Positions 10,001 to 19,671 are shown, counted from the first letter of the stretch. The stretch: DNA of 64,000 nucleotides from Teredinibacter waterburyi (GCF_001922985.1 NZ_MRUH01000045.1:1-64000), one strand, 5' to 3'. A program made the numbers and translations. Notes: generated from the letters alone by a model not told the origin.

Positions 10001-10524
10001 GAGCAGAGAAAGGCAAGCAAACTGTCGCCGGTTTGGTGGTGGCCTTTCGAGTGATGAAAACTAAACGTGGCGACACTATGGCGTTTATTACCTTGGATGA
10101 CCGTACTGGGCGTATAGAATGTGCCGTTTTTGCGGACACATACAACGAATTTCGCGACAAAATCGTTAAAGATGCGATGTTAGTTGTGGAAGGGCAGGTC
10201 AGCGTCGATGAATACAGCGGCGGTTTGAAGATGCGCATCGACAAGGTTACTGATCTTACCGAGGCTCGCGAGGCTAATGTTGCGGGCATAAAGTTAAATT
10301 TGAGTGCGGATTCTCTACCGCTTAACTTCGAGCGGCAGTTGCGAGAAACATTACAAGAACATCGCGACGGGAAATGTCAGGTAATGGTGAAGTACCACAA
10401 GGCTAATATCGTTGGCGAATATCGCTTTGATCAAAGCTGGTGTGTACGACCAACTGACGCGCTTATGGAAAGCCTGCGCACTCTGTACGGCCCGAAAAGT
10501 GTTGAGCTGGTTTATCGGCACTGA
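7021..10524 (+). CDS. dnaE: DNA polymerase III alpha subunit
   Basis: The replicative polymerase catalytic subunit, 1167 residues, close to the 1160 of E. coli DnaE. Visible landmarks are the PHP domain start FVHLRVRTEFS, the palm motif PGRGSGAGS (about residues 360-368), catalytic aspartates in MPDFDVDF (D402, D404), GYGFNKSHSAAYA, and a C-terminal OB-fold region with MAFITLDDRTG. The start is the first ATG giving the family N-terminus, although the upstream sequence lacks a strong ribosome binding site. It is followed by accA after 148 bases, the usual dnaE-accA order in Gammaproteobacteria. Confidence 0.97.
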   Translation: MLQQFVHLRVRTEFSLQDSIIRVKKLAGRLVEQRMPACAITDFHNFFGLLKFYKAVQGAGVKPICGCDFRLLVDDSDLQPPLFTLLAMNERGYRNITQLISRSYQEGQKHGEPYLLKSWLAEHAEGVIALSGAKFGELGQLLLGNKQPEARASLEEWMSLYPNRFYVEIHRTGRENDERHLHAAVAMAAEFQCPVVATNDVRFLDSDQYGVHEARVCIGEGRVLDDPRRERRYSDEQYFRSAAEMCELFSDIPEAIENTVEIAKRCNLNIQLGKYFLPEYPIPDGLTENDFFRKICNEGLNDRLKRILDPADPNYLEARKEYDDRLKFELDIIIQMGFPGYFLIVMDFIQWAKDHKIPVGPGRGSGAGSLVAYVLKITDLDPLLYDLLFERFLNPERVSMPDFDVDFCMEDRDKVISYVADNYGRDAVSQIITFGTMAAKAVVRDVARVQGKSYGLADKLSKMIPADVGMTLSKAFEQEEVLREFLEFDSDGQEIWDMALQLEGITRNVGKHAGGVVIAPTKLTDFAPLYCDETGSGLVTQFDKGDVEDAGLVKFDFLGLRTLTIIDWAVKMIDAQRIPLGDAPLDIAEIDLLDAPTFAMLKRAETTAVFQLESRGMKDLIKRLSPDNLEDMIALVALFRPGPLQSGMVDDFINRKHGRAQVAYPDAKYQHELLKPILEPTYGVIVYQEQVMQIAQELAGYTLGGADLLRRAMGKKKPEEMAKQRSIFAEGAASKGVDPDLATKIFDLVEKFAGYGFNKSHSAAYALVSYQTAWLKAHYPAHFLAATMSADMDKTDKVVTFIEECRNMELNLLPPDVNSGDFQFTVDSENNIIYGLGAIKGLGEGPVESILEARKDGPFQDLFDFCSRIDPRKTNKRALEALVRSGACDSIGPGVDIDYDRAVMFHAIPEAVKAAEQKSANASAGIADLFGEVVPSADDGSSVYQEFQRVRRWNMKERLNGEKETLGLYLTGHPIDEYHKELNHLVSARIADLRAEKGKQTVAGLVVAFRVMKTKRGDTMAFITLDDRTGRIECAVFADTYNEFRDKIVKDAMLVVEGQVSVDEYSGGLKMRIDKVTDLTEAREANVAGIKLNLSADSLPLNFERQLRETLQEHRDGKCQVMVKYHKANIVGEYRFDQSWCVRPTDALMESLRTLYGPKSVELVYRH

Positions 10525-10672
10525 TACTTTCGGGGATAGGCGGGTGGTGGTAAACTTGCGCACCCTAAAAAGGCTGGATTAAAAAAGTGGCGTAAAACTT
10601 AGCTAAATACTTGGCTGAGTCGCAACACCAGCGTACTAATAAGTCGATTCGTCGTCAAAGGTTAGACAAAAC

Positions 10673-11626
10673 ATGAATTTGAATTACCTAAATTTCGAGC
10701 AGCCGATCGCCATTCTCGAAGGCAAAATTGAAGAGTTGCAACTTGTCGGAACGGATAACGACCTAAATATCAGCGACGAAATTGAGCGATTGCGAGAAAA
10801 AAGCGTCAAGTTGACTGAGGGTATCTACTCCAACCTTAGCCCTTGGCAGGTAGTTCAAGTCGCCCGCCACCCGCAACGCCCCTATACCGCTGATTATATC
10901 CCCCGTCTTTTTGATGATTGGGATGAGCTCCACGGCGACCGTCACTTTGGTGATGATAAGGCGATTATTGCCGGCATTGGCCGTTTGGATGGCCGTTCAG
11001 TGATGGTCATTGGCGAAGAAAAAGGCCGCTCGGTTAAAGATAAGGTTTACCGTAACTTTGGTATGCCCAAGCCAGAAGGCTACCGCAAGGCGTTACGTCT
11101 TATGGAAATGGCCGAGCGCTTTAAGTTGCCGGTGCTAACACTTATTGATACTCCTGGGGCCTACCCAGGTATCGACAGTGAAGAGCGCGGTATCAGCGAG
11201 TCAATTGCACAGAATTTAGCCGTCATGTCGCGTTTGCGCACGCCGATTATCTGTACCGTTATTGGCGAAGGTTCGTCTGGCGGTGCTCTGGCAATTGGTG
11301 TTGGCGACCATCTTAATATGCTGCAGTACTCCACCTATTTTGTGATCTCCCCAGAAGGTTGTGCCAATATCATTTGGAAAACCGTGGATAAAGCACCACT
11401 GGCCGCCGAAGCGATGGGGGTTACCTCCACAATCTTGGAAGAGCTGGGCATTATCGACGAAACCATCGAAGAGCCTTTAGGTGGCGCCCACCGCGATATG
11501 GATGCAATGGCGGCAAAGCTAAAAGAGCGCTTGTCCGCGCAGTTGGATGAATTGACCAGTCAAGATATCGACAGCTTGTTAGCGAAGCGCTATCAGCGTT
11601 TGATGTCTTACGGTAATCCAGCTTAA
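10673..11626 (+). CDS. accA: Acetyl-CoA carboxylase carboxyltransferase subunit alpha
   Basis: The alpha subunit of the carboxyltransferase that transfers CO2 from carboxybiotin to acetyl-CoA, the first committed step of fatty acid synthesis. At 317 residues it matches the usual ~319. It begins [12 protein letters not shown] and has the typical [16 protein letters not shown], the glycine-rich [15 protein letters not shown], and [15 protein letters not shown]. It works with AccD, which is not in this window. It sits directly behind dnaE, as in related genomes. Confidence 0.97.
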   Translation: MNLNYLNFEQPIAILEGKIEELQLVGTDNDLNISDEIERLREKSVKLTEGIYSNLSPWQVVQVARHPQRPYTADYIPRLFDDWDELHGDRHFGDDKAIIAGIGRLDGRSVMVIGEEKGRSVKDKVYRNFGMPKPEGYRKALRLMEMAERFKLPVLTLIDTPGAYPGIDSEERGISESIAQNLAVMSRLRTPIICTVIGEGSSGGALAIGVGDHLNMLQYSTYFVISPEGCANIIWKTVDKAPLAAEAMGVTSTILEELGIIDETIEEPLGGAHRDMDAMAAKLKERLSAQLDELTSQDIDSLLAKRYQRLMSYGNPA

Positions 11627-11662
11627 TCAGCGTATAAACCTACCTAGTGGATCATAAATATC

Positions 11663-14600
11663 ATGGCGGTATTGTCAGAAATACTCGCCAGCGGTAACTC
11701 ATCTTCAGTAAACGAATGGTCAGAGTTAAAACAAACGCTGGCCTATCTCGATCTCGCAAACATTACCCGTTTGCGCGACGACATTTTGCGTCGTCAGAAC
11801 AACAATCAGCCCTACGACAAAAAACTTATCAAGCTCGAACAGGTTGTTGAGCAGGCGCGTCAGCGGGTTGCCTCGCGCAGCGTAATGCCGACTATTAAAT
11901 ACGATAACAATCTTCCAATAAGTGCCAAGCGCGACGAAATTGAAAAGCTGATAAGTCAGTATCAGGTACTCATTCTCGCCGGAGAAACGGGCTCGGGCAA
12001 AACGACTCAAATCCCTAAAATATGTTTACAGCTAGGACGCGGCGTGCGCGGTTTGATCGGCCACACCCAGCCGCGTCGTATCGCCGCTAGTACAGTCGCC
12101 AGCCGCATTGCTGAAGAATTAAATGTAGAGCTTGGCACCACCGTTGGTTATCAAGTGCGATTTTCGGATAACACCGACGAAAGCACGCGTATAAAATTAA
12201 TGACCGACGGTATTTTATTGGCCGAGATTCAGCAGGATCCAATGCTGCTGAAATACGACACGCTAATAATCGATGAGGCCCACGAGCGCAGTCTCAATAT
12301 CGACTTTTTATTGGGCTATTTAAAAGGTCTGTTAAAAAAGCGGCCGGAATTAAAGTTAATTGTCACCTCCGCTACCATTGATTTAGAAAAGTTCTCGCAG
12401 CACTTTGATAAAGCCCCAGTGCTAGAAGTTTCTGGGCGTACCTTTCCCGTGGAAGTGCATTATCGCCCTTGGGACAATGAGTTCGAGGACGCGAGCGATG
12501 CGATTGTTGATGCGCTGCAAGAGCTGCTGCAAATTGCGCCGCAACAGGGTGGTGACATCTTGGTATTTTTAAGCGGCGAGCGCGAAATTCGTGAAACCTC
12601 CCACGCGATAAAAAAAGCCGGTATTGCTAACCTCGATATTTTGCCCTTGTATGCGCGGTTAAGTTTGGCGGAGCAAACAAAAGTCTTTAAACCCCACCGA
12701 GGGCGGCGTGTAGTTTTGGCCACTAACGTTGCCGAAACATCGCTTACGGTTCCGGGAATTCGCTATGTGATCGACCCCGGTACTGCCCGTATTAGTCGTT
12801 ACAGCGTACGCACCAAGGTACAGCGTTTGCCGATTGAAGCGATTTCACAGGCTAGTGCAAATCAGCGTATGGGGCGCTGTGGTCGAGTCAGCGAAGGTAT
12901 TTGTATTCGCCTCTATAGCGAAGAGGATTTCAATAGTCGACCAGCGTTCACTGATGCAGAAATATTGCGCACTAATCTCGCGGCGGTTATTTTACAGATG
13001 CTGCATTTAAAAATCGGTGATGTCCGTAAATTCCCGTTTGTTGATCGCCCCGATAATCGCATGATTAATGACGGCTTTAAGCTGCTGGAAGAATTGCGCG
13101 CGGTAAACAAAACCGGGCGAGTGACCGATATTGGCTATCAGCTACAAAAATTGCCGGTCGATCCGCGCTTTGGTCGAGTCGTGCTGGATAGTGTTCGCCA
13201 CGGTTGTGTGAAAGAGATGCTTATCATAATCTCAGCTTTGAGTTTGCAAGACCCGCGCGAACGTCCTGCTGATAAGCGTCAGGCTTCTGACGAAAAACAT
13301 CGGCGATTTTGGGATGAACGATCCGACTTTATCGCTTATATCAATCTGTGGAACTACTGTGAAGAACAGCGTCAAGAGCTCACCCAAAATCAGCTGAGAA
13401 AATTGTGCAGCAAAGAATTTATCAACTTTATGCGTTTGCGAGAATGGCGCGACCTGCACCACCAGCTGCGCTTGGCAGTGAAAGGTTTGGGCTTTAAAGA
13501 GAATTCACAGGCGGCGGATTACGACGGAATTCATCGGGCTCTATTGGGCGGCTTGTTGTCCAATATTGGTTTGAAGAACGAGGATGGCAAGTCTGCTGAC
13601 GATAACGATACGCGTAAAAAGCCAAGTACAGTAGCCCGAGGTCAGCAGGATTATAGCGGCACGCGCAATCGAAAATTTCAGATATTTCCCGGCTCTTCGC
13701 AAACTAAGAAGAAGCCTAAGTGGTTAGTTGCGGCCGAGTTTCTTGAAACCTCGCAACTCTTCTCTCACTGTGTGGCGGCGATCGAACCGAATTGGGTGCT
13801 CGACAGCGCTGAACATTTATTGAAACACCACTATTACGAGCCCTATTACGATAGCCGCAGCGGGCAGGTTATGGCCTACGATCGAATAACCTTGTTCGGT
13901 TTAGTGTTGCAAGAAAAGAAACGTGTCGGCTACAGTAAAGTCGATCATAAACAGGCGCGCGAAATTTTTATTAGAGCGGCGCTTGTAGAAGGCGGTTACA
14001 GTAAACATAAAACTGTGCAAAAACTTCTGCTCGAACCGACAAACAGTGTAACGGCGTCGAACCCTGAAGCTAATAGCCAAGCCGCGATTTTAGAATCACC
14101 GAGCTCACATTTTTGGCTTTACAATCGCGCGCTTATCGAAACCTTACAAGACTTGGAAAATAAATCTCGACGCCGCGATATTTTGGTCGACGAGGAAGTT
14201 GTTTTTCAATTCTATTGTGAAGTTATTCCCGGCGAAATTGTCAATCTCGCGGGCTTCGAACATTGGCGCAAGCAGGCTGAACAAACCGATCCCGCTATTT
14301 TAAAACTGCAACAGCAGAATTTAATGCTGAATGATGCTGAGCATGTTAGCGAAGCTCAGTTCCCCGACCAAATAGAGTTGGATGGAGTAACGCTACCGCT
14401 TAGTTATCATTTTGAGCCGGGCCATAGCGATGATGGTGTAAGTGTACGAGTGCCGGTCGACTATTTACATATGATCGCTGAAGGGCGCTTAGAGTGGCTT
14501 GTCCCCGGGCTTTTGCGAGACAAGTGCATTGCCCTGTTAAAAGGCTTGCCGAAACATCTACGTAAACAGTTGGTGCCAGTGCCGCAAACGGTCGATCGTT

Positions 14601-15721
14601 TGCTTGCGCGTATCAGCCCGTCAAAGTTAGCGCTTACGGAAGCGTTGGCGACTGAGTTACAGCGGTTGTACAACATCGAAGTAACGGCAGACGATTGGTT
14701 GCAAATTGAGTTGCCCGATTTTTACCTCATGAATATTCAGGTGGTCGATGCCGACGAGCAGGTAATTGACCGCCATCGAAATTTGTCTCATCTACGTGAA
14801 CGTTACCGCGAACACGTTCGGCAAAGTTTACAGGACGCACACAACAGTTTTGATCGCGACGACATTACGGCGTGGGATTTTGACGCGCTACCTGAGCAAG
14901 TCGAAATGAAACGTCAGGGTGTAAAAGTGAAGGGCTATCCGGCGTTGATCGATAAGCAGGGTTCGGTTAGCTTAACTGTGCTGGATAATCCGCAAGAAGC
15001 GCAGTTGTTGAGCTATGCCGGTACGGTCAGGTTAGCGCTATTAAATCTCGGACAAACACGAAAGTATTTGGCTAAACAATTGTTAAAAGGTAAAGATTTG
15101 GGACTGGCGCTACTGGACCTTGGGAAGCGCGAACAGGTTATTGACGACATTTTACTGGCGGCTATTGCGGATGAGTGTTTCCCCGACAGGCAGTTACGGA
15201 TATCGTCGGAACAACATTTTCAGCAGTGCATTGATGCGGGACGCGCCGAAATTGTCGCCACGGCGCACCGTTATGAAGATCTGCTGCAAAATGTGTTAGC
15301 TTTAGTGGTCGAAATTAAGAAAACTATGAAAACCAATAAAAATGCGTTGATGCTGGCGTTTACGTTTGCGGACATTCAGCAACAGATGAACGACTTGTTT
15401 ACGCCGGGCTTTATGTTTGTAACACCGTGGGAATATTTACAGCACTACCCGCGTTACCTGAATGCAATTCTATTGCGCTTAGAAAAGGCGCCGCAAAACC
15501 CTCAGCGCGATCGAGCCCAGATTAGTAGTTTGAGCGATCATCGCCAGCGCCACAGTGACAAGCTACAAAAAGACGGTTTCCTAGCCTACCAAAATAGTGC
15601 TGCATGGCAGGAATACCGCTGGATGATTGAAGAATTGCGTGTGTCAGTATTTGCGCAAACTTTGAAAACATTAAAGCCCGTTTCCGACAAACGTCTAAAT
15701 AAGCTGTGGTCCAGCTTGTAA
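11663..15721 (+). CDS. hrpA: ATP-dependent RNA helicase HrpA
   Basis: A 1352-residue DEAH-box helicase. The helicase core is near the N-terminus: Walker A GETGSGKTTQIPK, DEAH in LIIDEAHERS, SATI, and motif VI QRMGRCGR. It is followed by the helicase-associated domain and the very long C-terminal region characteristic of HrpA. E. coli HrpA is 1300 residues and takes part in mRNA processing and rescue of stalled ribosomes. The gene follows accA after 36 bases and may be co-transcribed. The ribosome binding site is weak (GTGGAT about 12 bases upstream). Confidence 0.95.
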   Translation: MAVLSEILASGNSSSVNEWSELKQTLAYLDLANITRLRDDILRRQNNNQPYDKKLIKLEQVVEQARQRVASRSVMPTIKYDNNLPISAKRDEIEKLISQYQVLILAGETGSGKTTQIPKICLQLGRGVRGLIGHTQPRRIAASTVASRIAEELNVELGTTVGYQVRFSDNTDESTRIKLMTDGILLAEIQQDPMLLKYDTLIIDEAHERSLNIDFLLGYLKGLLKKRPELKLIVTSATIDLEKFSQHFDKAPVLEVSGRTFPVEVHYRPWDNEFEDASDAIVDALQELLQIAPQQGGDILVFLSGEREIRETSHAIKKAGIANLDILPLYARLSLAEQTKVFKPHRGRRVVLATNVAETSLTVPGIRYVIDPGTARISRYSVRTKVQRLPIEAISQASANQRMGRCGRVSEGICIRLYSEEDFNSRPAFTDAEILRTNLAAVILQMLHLKIGDVRKFPFVDRPDNRMINDGFKLLEELRAVNKTGRVTDIGYQLQKLPVDPRFGRVVLDSVRHGCVKEMLIIISALSLQDPRERPADKRQASDEKHRRFWDERSDFIAYINLWNYCEEQRQELTQNQLRKLCSKEFINFMRLREWRDLHHQLRLAVKGLGFKENSQAADYDGIHRALLGGLLSNIGLKNEDGKSADDNDTRKKPSTVARGQQDYSGTRNRKFQIFPGSSQTKKKPKWLVAAEFLETSQLFSHCVAAIEPNWVLDSAEHLLKHHYYEPYYDSRSGQVMAYDRITLFGLVLQEKKRVGYSKVDHKQAREIFIRAALVEGGYSKHKTVQKLLLEPTNSVTASNPEANSQAAILESPSSHFWLYNRALIETLQDLENKSRRRDILVDEEVVFQFYCEVIPGEIVNLAGFEHWRKQAEQTDPAILKLQQQNLMLNDAEHVSEAQFPDQIELDGVTLPLSYHFEPGHSDDGVSVRVPVDYLHMIAEGRLEWLVPGLLRDKCIALLKGLPKHLRKQLVPVPQTVDRLLARISPSKLALTEALATELQRLYNIEVTADDWLQIELPDFYLMNIQVVDADEQVIDRHRNLSHLRERYREHVRQSLQDAHNSFDRDDITAWDFDALPEQVEMKRQGVKVKGYPALIDKQGSVSLTVLDNPQEAQLLSYAGTVRLALLNLGQTRKYLAKQLLKGKDLGLALLDLGKREQVIDDILLAAIADECFPDRQLRISSEQHFQQCIDAGRAEIVATAHRYEDLLQNVLALVVEIKKTMKTNKNALMLAFTFADIQQQMNDLFTPGFMFVTPWEYLQHYPRYLNAILLRLEKAPQNPQRDRAQISSLSDHRQRHSDKLQKDGFLAYQNSAAWQEYRWMIEELRVSVFAQTLKTLKPVSDKRLNKLWSSL

Positions 15722-15837
15722 AGTGCATAATTGCCGCCGCAAATAGCGGTTAATATGTAAGACTTTGCAATTTTTACTGTTTAGACTACCCAGCTACCGC
15801 TAAAATAATCGCCAAATTACTGACCGAGTTAAGCCTT

Positions 15838-16692
15838 GTGATCTCATCGTTAGCTGTACCGCTATTTTCCCGTCGCTGTCGTGGCTCCCTCTTTGGGCGT
15901 CTGCGTAGAATAGCGTTGTTTTCCTCACTAGTTTTATCGCTGTTTTTCGTTACCGGGTGTGCGAGTAATCCGCAAGTATCAGATTCCGCCCCAGATCAAG
16001 GCTACGATTCGAGCCTCGATAGCGACAACTATGATCGCTTCGAGTCGTTTAATCGAGTCATCTTTAGCTTTAACAAAACCTTAGATCGCTATCTATTAAG
16101 ACCACTTGCGGTTGGCTATACCTGGATTACTCCCGACCCTATCGAGTCGGGGATTGGTAATTTCTTCGGTAATTTGGGTGAAGTGAACAATGTTGTAAAC
16201 GATCTGCTGCAGTGGAAGTGGAAGCAAGCCGGTAATGATACGGGGCGGTTTTTACTGAATTCTACCATCGGTCTCGCTGGCTTTTTTGATATTGCCGGTA
16301 AAGTGGGCTTGAATCGCTCTGATGGTGAAGACTTTGGTCAAACCCTCGCGGTTTGGGGCGTGCCTCAGGGGCCGTATTTAGTTCTGCCCTTTTTGGGGCC
16401 AAATACTATTACTTCGAGCCTTGCCACACCGGTCGACTGGGTCGTCGATCCGTTAGCCAATCCTGTTAGTTTTGTAGATGATCGCCAGATAATCTATGGT
16501 TTGACGGCGCTAAAGTTCGTTAATCTTCGTGCGAACTTATTGGATGCTGAGAAGTTGATTTCTGGCGATGAATATAGCTTTATGCGTAATGCCTATCGTC
16601 AGCGTCGAGAGTATTTAATCAAAGACGGTGTTGTCGAAGATGATTTTGGCGGCGATTTTGAGGGGAGCGAGGACGAGGCGTTCGATTTTTAG
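15838..16692 (+). CDS. mlaA: MlaA/VacJ-family outer-membrane lipoprotein
   Basis: A lipoprotein that removes misplaced phospholipids from the outer leaflet of the outer membrane, working with porins and the MlaBCDEF system. The lipobox FVTGC places the acylated Cys at residue 41 when counted from the GTG at 15838. This n-region is long and basic, so translation may begin downstream. Family landmarks are YDRFESFNRVIFSFNKTLD, FLLNSTIGLAGFFDIA, DFGQTLAVWGVPQGPYLVLPFLGP and VNLRANLLDAEK. The tail after residue 265 is acidic (EDDFGGDFEGSEDEAFDF). No other mla genes are nearby, which is normal for mlaA. Confidence 0.92.
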   Translation: MISSLAVPLFSRRCRGSLFGRLRRIALFSSLVLSLFFVTGCASNPQVSDSAPDQGYDSSLDSDNYDRFESFNRVIFSFNKTLDRYLLRPLAVGYTWITPDPIESGIGNFFGNLGEVNNVVNDLLQWKWKQAGNDTGRFLLNSTIGLAGFFDIAGKVGLNRSDGEDFGQTLAVWGVPQGPYLVLPFLGPNTITSSLATPVDWVVDPLANPVSFVDDRQIIYGLTALKFVNLRANLLDAEKLISGDEYSFMRNAYRQRREYLIKDGVVEDDFGGDFEGSEDEAFDF

Positions 16693-16737
16693 CAAACACC
16701 TCGCCGTTGTCGACGTTTGGTTACAACGCGGTTGCGA

Positions 16738-17052
16738 CTAGAGCACTTCGGTAATTTCCATGCCTAACAGGCAGGGCTGGGCGCTAGCGTCGGGATGAGA
16801 TTCGACTCGGCTAACTACGGCTTTTGCCTTTAGCATTGGGTTATGGCCGTGGCTGGAAGCTATGGTCACTTCTACTTCTGTTCCCATTGGCAGCGCGGTG
16901 TCTAGTTCCACCAGCAGGCCGCCGCCGCTTAAGTCACGACAAATACCCTCATAGCTATCACTACCGCTTTGAACCTGCATCGATACAGGGGTATCGACCT
17001 TCATACGGATGAAATTACGCTTTTCCTGATAATCTCGACTGGCTAGGCTCAT
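16738..17052 (-). CDS. PilZ domain protein (putative c-di-GMP receptor)
   Basis: A 104-residue single-domain PilZ protein. The N-terminal RNFIRMKVDTPV supplies the RxxxR motif (RNFIR), and CRDLSGGGLLVE supplies the D/NxSxxG motif, the two elements that bind cyclic di-GMP. A longer frame begins at 17079, but an excellent Shine-Dalgarno (AGGAAGGAA, complement of 17060-17068) lies 7 bases before the ATG at 17052, so the shorter form is preferred. It is convergent with mlaA and divergent from the PP2C regulator operon. Two pilus clusters in this window are possible outputs, but the target is unknown. Confidence 0.88.
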   Translation of the reverse strand: MSLASRDYQEKRNFIRMKVDTPVSMQVQSGSDSYEGICRDLSGGGLLVELDTALPMGTEVEVTIASSHGHNPMLKAKAVVSRVESHPDASAQPCLLGMEITEVL

Positions 17053-17345
17053 ATGTAGTTCCTTCCTAATTTTTATCAAGGCTGTTTTTATAGTACGGTT
17101 GCTTCTTCTTCGGTGTTTTTTGGTGCTTTTAAGCCGTTTTCACTGCGTTTTCTATTGGTGTTGTGAGCTTGACAGGTTACCGTAAGAACCCAGTGTGAAA
17201 TCTGGCCGACCTGTACGTTTAGTGTGCAAATTTACCCTAAAATTGCCCTTTTGGGTAGCTTGCACGGGGTCATTTATGAGAGTAGTGTAGACAATCCTTT
17301 CGACCGTATCCCAATAAAAAAATCTAAAGTAAGCAAGGATCTCAA

Positions 17346-18623
17346 ATGGTTGAAGTCCGTCGCCAGTTGTTGGTAATTGATGACGATACCATCGTACGTA
17401 AAAGTATCGCTGCCTATCTAGAGGACAGCGGCTTTGATGTTACCCAGTTTGGCGTAGCAAAAGAGGGTTTGGCGTGGCTGCAATCAAATCACGTAGACCT
17501 TGTTGTTACCGACCTCTGCATGCCCGAGCTCGACGGCCTCAGTTTACTCAAACTTATTAAGCAACAAATGCCTGATATACCCGTGATTGTTATCTCGGGG
17601 ATGGGGGTTGTGCGCGATGTTGTTGAGGCGTTGCGCCACGGTGCAGCTGATTATCTGGTCAAACCCCTTGTCGATATGGAGGTTTTGGTTCACGCCATTG
17701 GCAGAGGCTTGGAGCGGAATATTTTGCGCGCCGAGAATCAGCTTTATCGAGATCAGTTAGAGCGTGCCAACAAAGAACTCGAGGAGTATGTTCAGCTGCT
17801 AGAGCGCGACCAGCAAGCTGGGCGTCGAGTTCAGTCAAAACTGTTACCTCGTGCGCCAAAGGTCTGCGGACCTTTACATATTGATTACCAAATCATCCCT
17901 TCTCTTTACCTCAGCGGCGACTTTATTGACTACGCTTTACAGGTCGACCGGTATTTCGCCTTTTACCTTACCGATGTGTCTGGCCACGGCGCCGCGCCAG
18001 CGTTTGTTACTGTATGGTTAAAACAGTTGGTGCAACGCTGTTTTCGCGAGCAGAGTATTTTTCGTTCGGAGGAGTCTTTCCGGCGCGACGCGGGAACCCT
18101 ACTCAAATTAATTAACCGAGAAATTATTCACGCGGGTATTGGTTGTCACATGACTTGTTTTGTCGGCGTTATCGATATACACACATTGGAGATGCGCTAT
18201 GTGGTTGCCGGCCACCTACCGCTGCCGGTGTTGGTGTCGGGCAGCCGTGTTGAATACTTACAGGGTAAAGGTAAGCCATTGGGCATTTTTGAAGATGGTG
18301 ATTGGCCGGTAAGTGTTGTGCAGCTGCCGCAAAACTTCAGCCTCACGATTTTTTCTGATGGTGTATTAGAAGTTTTACCACCGCCAGGGTTAATCGAAAA
18401 AGAGCAGTACTTGCTCGACTCATTTGTGGCAGAATCCGCGCCACAAATACACACTGGCACTGCGGAAGATCGTCCTAATTCACTACAAAAGGTGAACGCG
18501 CGATTAAAATTGTTAAATCTTGATACCGCTCCTGATGATATTGCTATATTGAGTATATCGTCTGCGAGTTTTCGTGCCGCAGCGTCAACAAAGTTAGACC
18601 TAGAGTCAACGGGAGAAGTATGA
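17346..18623 (+). CDS. Response regulator with SpoIIE-type PP2C phosphatase domain
   Basis: A 425-residue two-domain regulator. The receiver domain (about 1-125) has the acidic triad D12-D14, phospho-acceptor D56 in VVTDL, and K106 in YLVKP. A coiled-coil-like linker (about 128-165) leads to a SpoIIE-type PP2C phosphatase with LSGDF (about 190), TDVSGHG (D210), GHLPLPV, FSDGVLEV and PDDIAIL. Such proteins dephosphorylate STAS anti-sigma antagonists, and the next gene encodes one with a 4-base overlap. The layout resembles Pseudomonas HsbR-HsbA, but the C-terminal kinase domain of HsbR is absent. The start has AAGGA 7 bases upstream. Confidence 0.93.
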   Translation: MVEVRRQLLVIDDDTIVRKSIAAYLEDSGFDVTQFGVAKEGLAWLQSNHVDLVVTDLCMPELDGLSLLKLIKQQMPDIPVIVISGMGVVRDVVEALRHGAADYLVKPLVDMEVLVHAIGRGLERNILRAENQLYRDQLERANKELEEYVQLLERDQQAGRRVQSKLLPRAPKVCGPLHIDYQIIPSLYLSGDFIDYALQVDRYFAFYLTDVSGHGAAPAFVTVWLKQLVQRCFREQSIFRSEESFRRDAGTLLKLINREIIHAGIGCHMTCFVGVIDIHTLEMRYVVAGHLPLPVLVSGSRVEYLQGKGKPLGIFEDGDWPVSVVQLPQNFSLTIFSDGVLEVLPPPGLIEKEQYLLDSFVAESAPQIHTGTAEDRPNSLQKVNARLKLLNLDTAPDDIAILSISSASFRAAASTKLDLESTGEV

Positions 18624-19135
18624 GCTCTGGACAAATAAAAGTGGCTGATCACAAAGGTGTATTTGTCATAAAAATGGAAGGGGATGTGCGTCTCACGCTC
18701 TGCTTGTCGTTCGATGAATTTATTGAACACATGTTTGCCGCGCCAGATTTCTGCGCTGTAATTTTTGATTTGTGCGATGCGGTGGCTATCGACAGCACTA
18801 CCTTGGGGTTGATGGCCAAGATTTCCATTCGCGGCCGTGCTATGGAGTTTGACGCTCCCTATGTAGTATCGAGTAACCCTAATATCACCCGCTTGCTGGC
18901 TTCTATGGGTTTTGAAGATATTTTTTATATTGTCGAGAGTGCCGATGCGCTAGAGATGCCTATTGTCGATACCGAAAGTGCTACCGCTTTGGATGAAAAT
19001 ATCGTCGACGAGAGTCAGGTGCATAACAGTGTGCTCGACGCTCATCGCACCTTAATGGAGCTTAATTCCACCAATCACAACACCTTTAAAGAACTGGTAG
19101 CAGCACTCGAAGGTGAGCAGAAGCCTTGCCGTTAA
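18620..19135 (+). CDS. STAS-domain anti-sigma factor antagonist
   Basis: A 171-residue protein with an N-terminal STAS domain (about 5-105). The phosphorylatable site is in AIDSTTLG (S59, T60, T61), and LLASMGFEDIF is the usual C-terminal STAS helix. About 65 further residues are acidic and do not resemble the STAS fold. The ATG overlaps the stop of the PP2C regulator (ATGA), implying translational coupling and a dedicated partnership. By analogy with SpoIIAA or HsbA, the dephosphorylated form would sequester an anti-sigma factor. No anti-sigma or dedicated HATPase kinase gene is adjacent, so the opposing kinase is unknown; the Ser/Thr kinase two genes downstream is a candidate. Confidence 0.88.
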   Translation: MSSGQIKVADHKGVFVIKMEGDVRLTLCLSFDEFIEHMFAAPDFCAVIFDLCDAVAIDSTTLGLMAKISIRGRAMEFDAPYVVSSNPNITRLLASMGFEDIFYIVESADALEMPIVDTESATALDENIVDESQVHNSVLDAHRTLMELNSTNHNTFKELVAALEGEQKPCR

Positions 19136-19257
19136 CCCCGCTAACTTACCTCCTTTGTCGTGTGAATCATGACGCGTTTCTCAGTTAGTCCAATACCAAT
19201 TCGACTTTACTGCTGGTAGCCTAGCACGCTGTTTGGAATCAATGGGACGGCAGCGAC

Positions 19258-19614
19258 ATGCCTTATTTGCGTCAGAGCTTGAATGGCACCACCATCAACG
19301 TATACGAACTACAAGAATCCTGCTTAATTGGCCGCAGTGCGGGCGATTGCGCGATTCTTGTCGATGATCCTACCGTTAGCGCGCAGCATGCGCGTGTTAG
19401 CAATACCGCCGAGGGATGGATTCTCGAAGATCTAAATAGCACCAATGGTGTATTTGTGCGCGGCAAGCGAGTGGGTGTTGTTAACTTAGTCGAGGGCGAG
19501 CGCGTCTCGATAGGGACTCACGATCTAGAGTTTACTAAGGCGCTTCCCAGTGATTTGGATAAAACCTTAAAAATTAAAAAGAGCTGGATTCCGGGCGTCT
19601 ATTACACCGAGTAG
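19258..19614 (+). CDS. FHA-domain protein 1 (phosphothreonine binding)
   Basis: A 118-residue protein that is almost entirely an FHA domain. The phosphopeptide-binding residues are present: GRSAGDC, SAQHARV (Ser and His), and LNSTNGVFV. The short tail after the domain contains DLDKTLKI (T103) and ends in an aromatic-rich WIPGVYYTE. It lies just upstream of a Ser/Thr kinase gene in the same direction, so it probably reads that kinase's phosphorylation state. Confidence 0.9.
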   Translation: MPYLRQSLNGTTINVYELQESCLIGRSAGDCAILVDDPTVSAQHARVSNTAEGWILEDLNSTNGVFVRGKRVGVVNLVEGERVSIGTHDLEFTKALPSDLDKTLKIKKSWIPGVYYTE

Positions 19615-19671
19615 TCCCTGCTGTGGTTTACCTTTAATCGTCGCTGGAATTCCAAGCCAGTAAATCAATCT

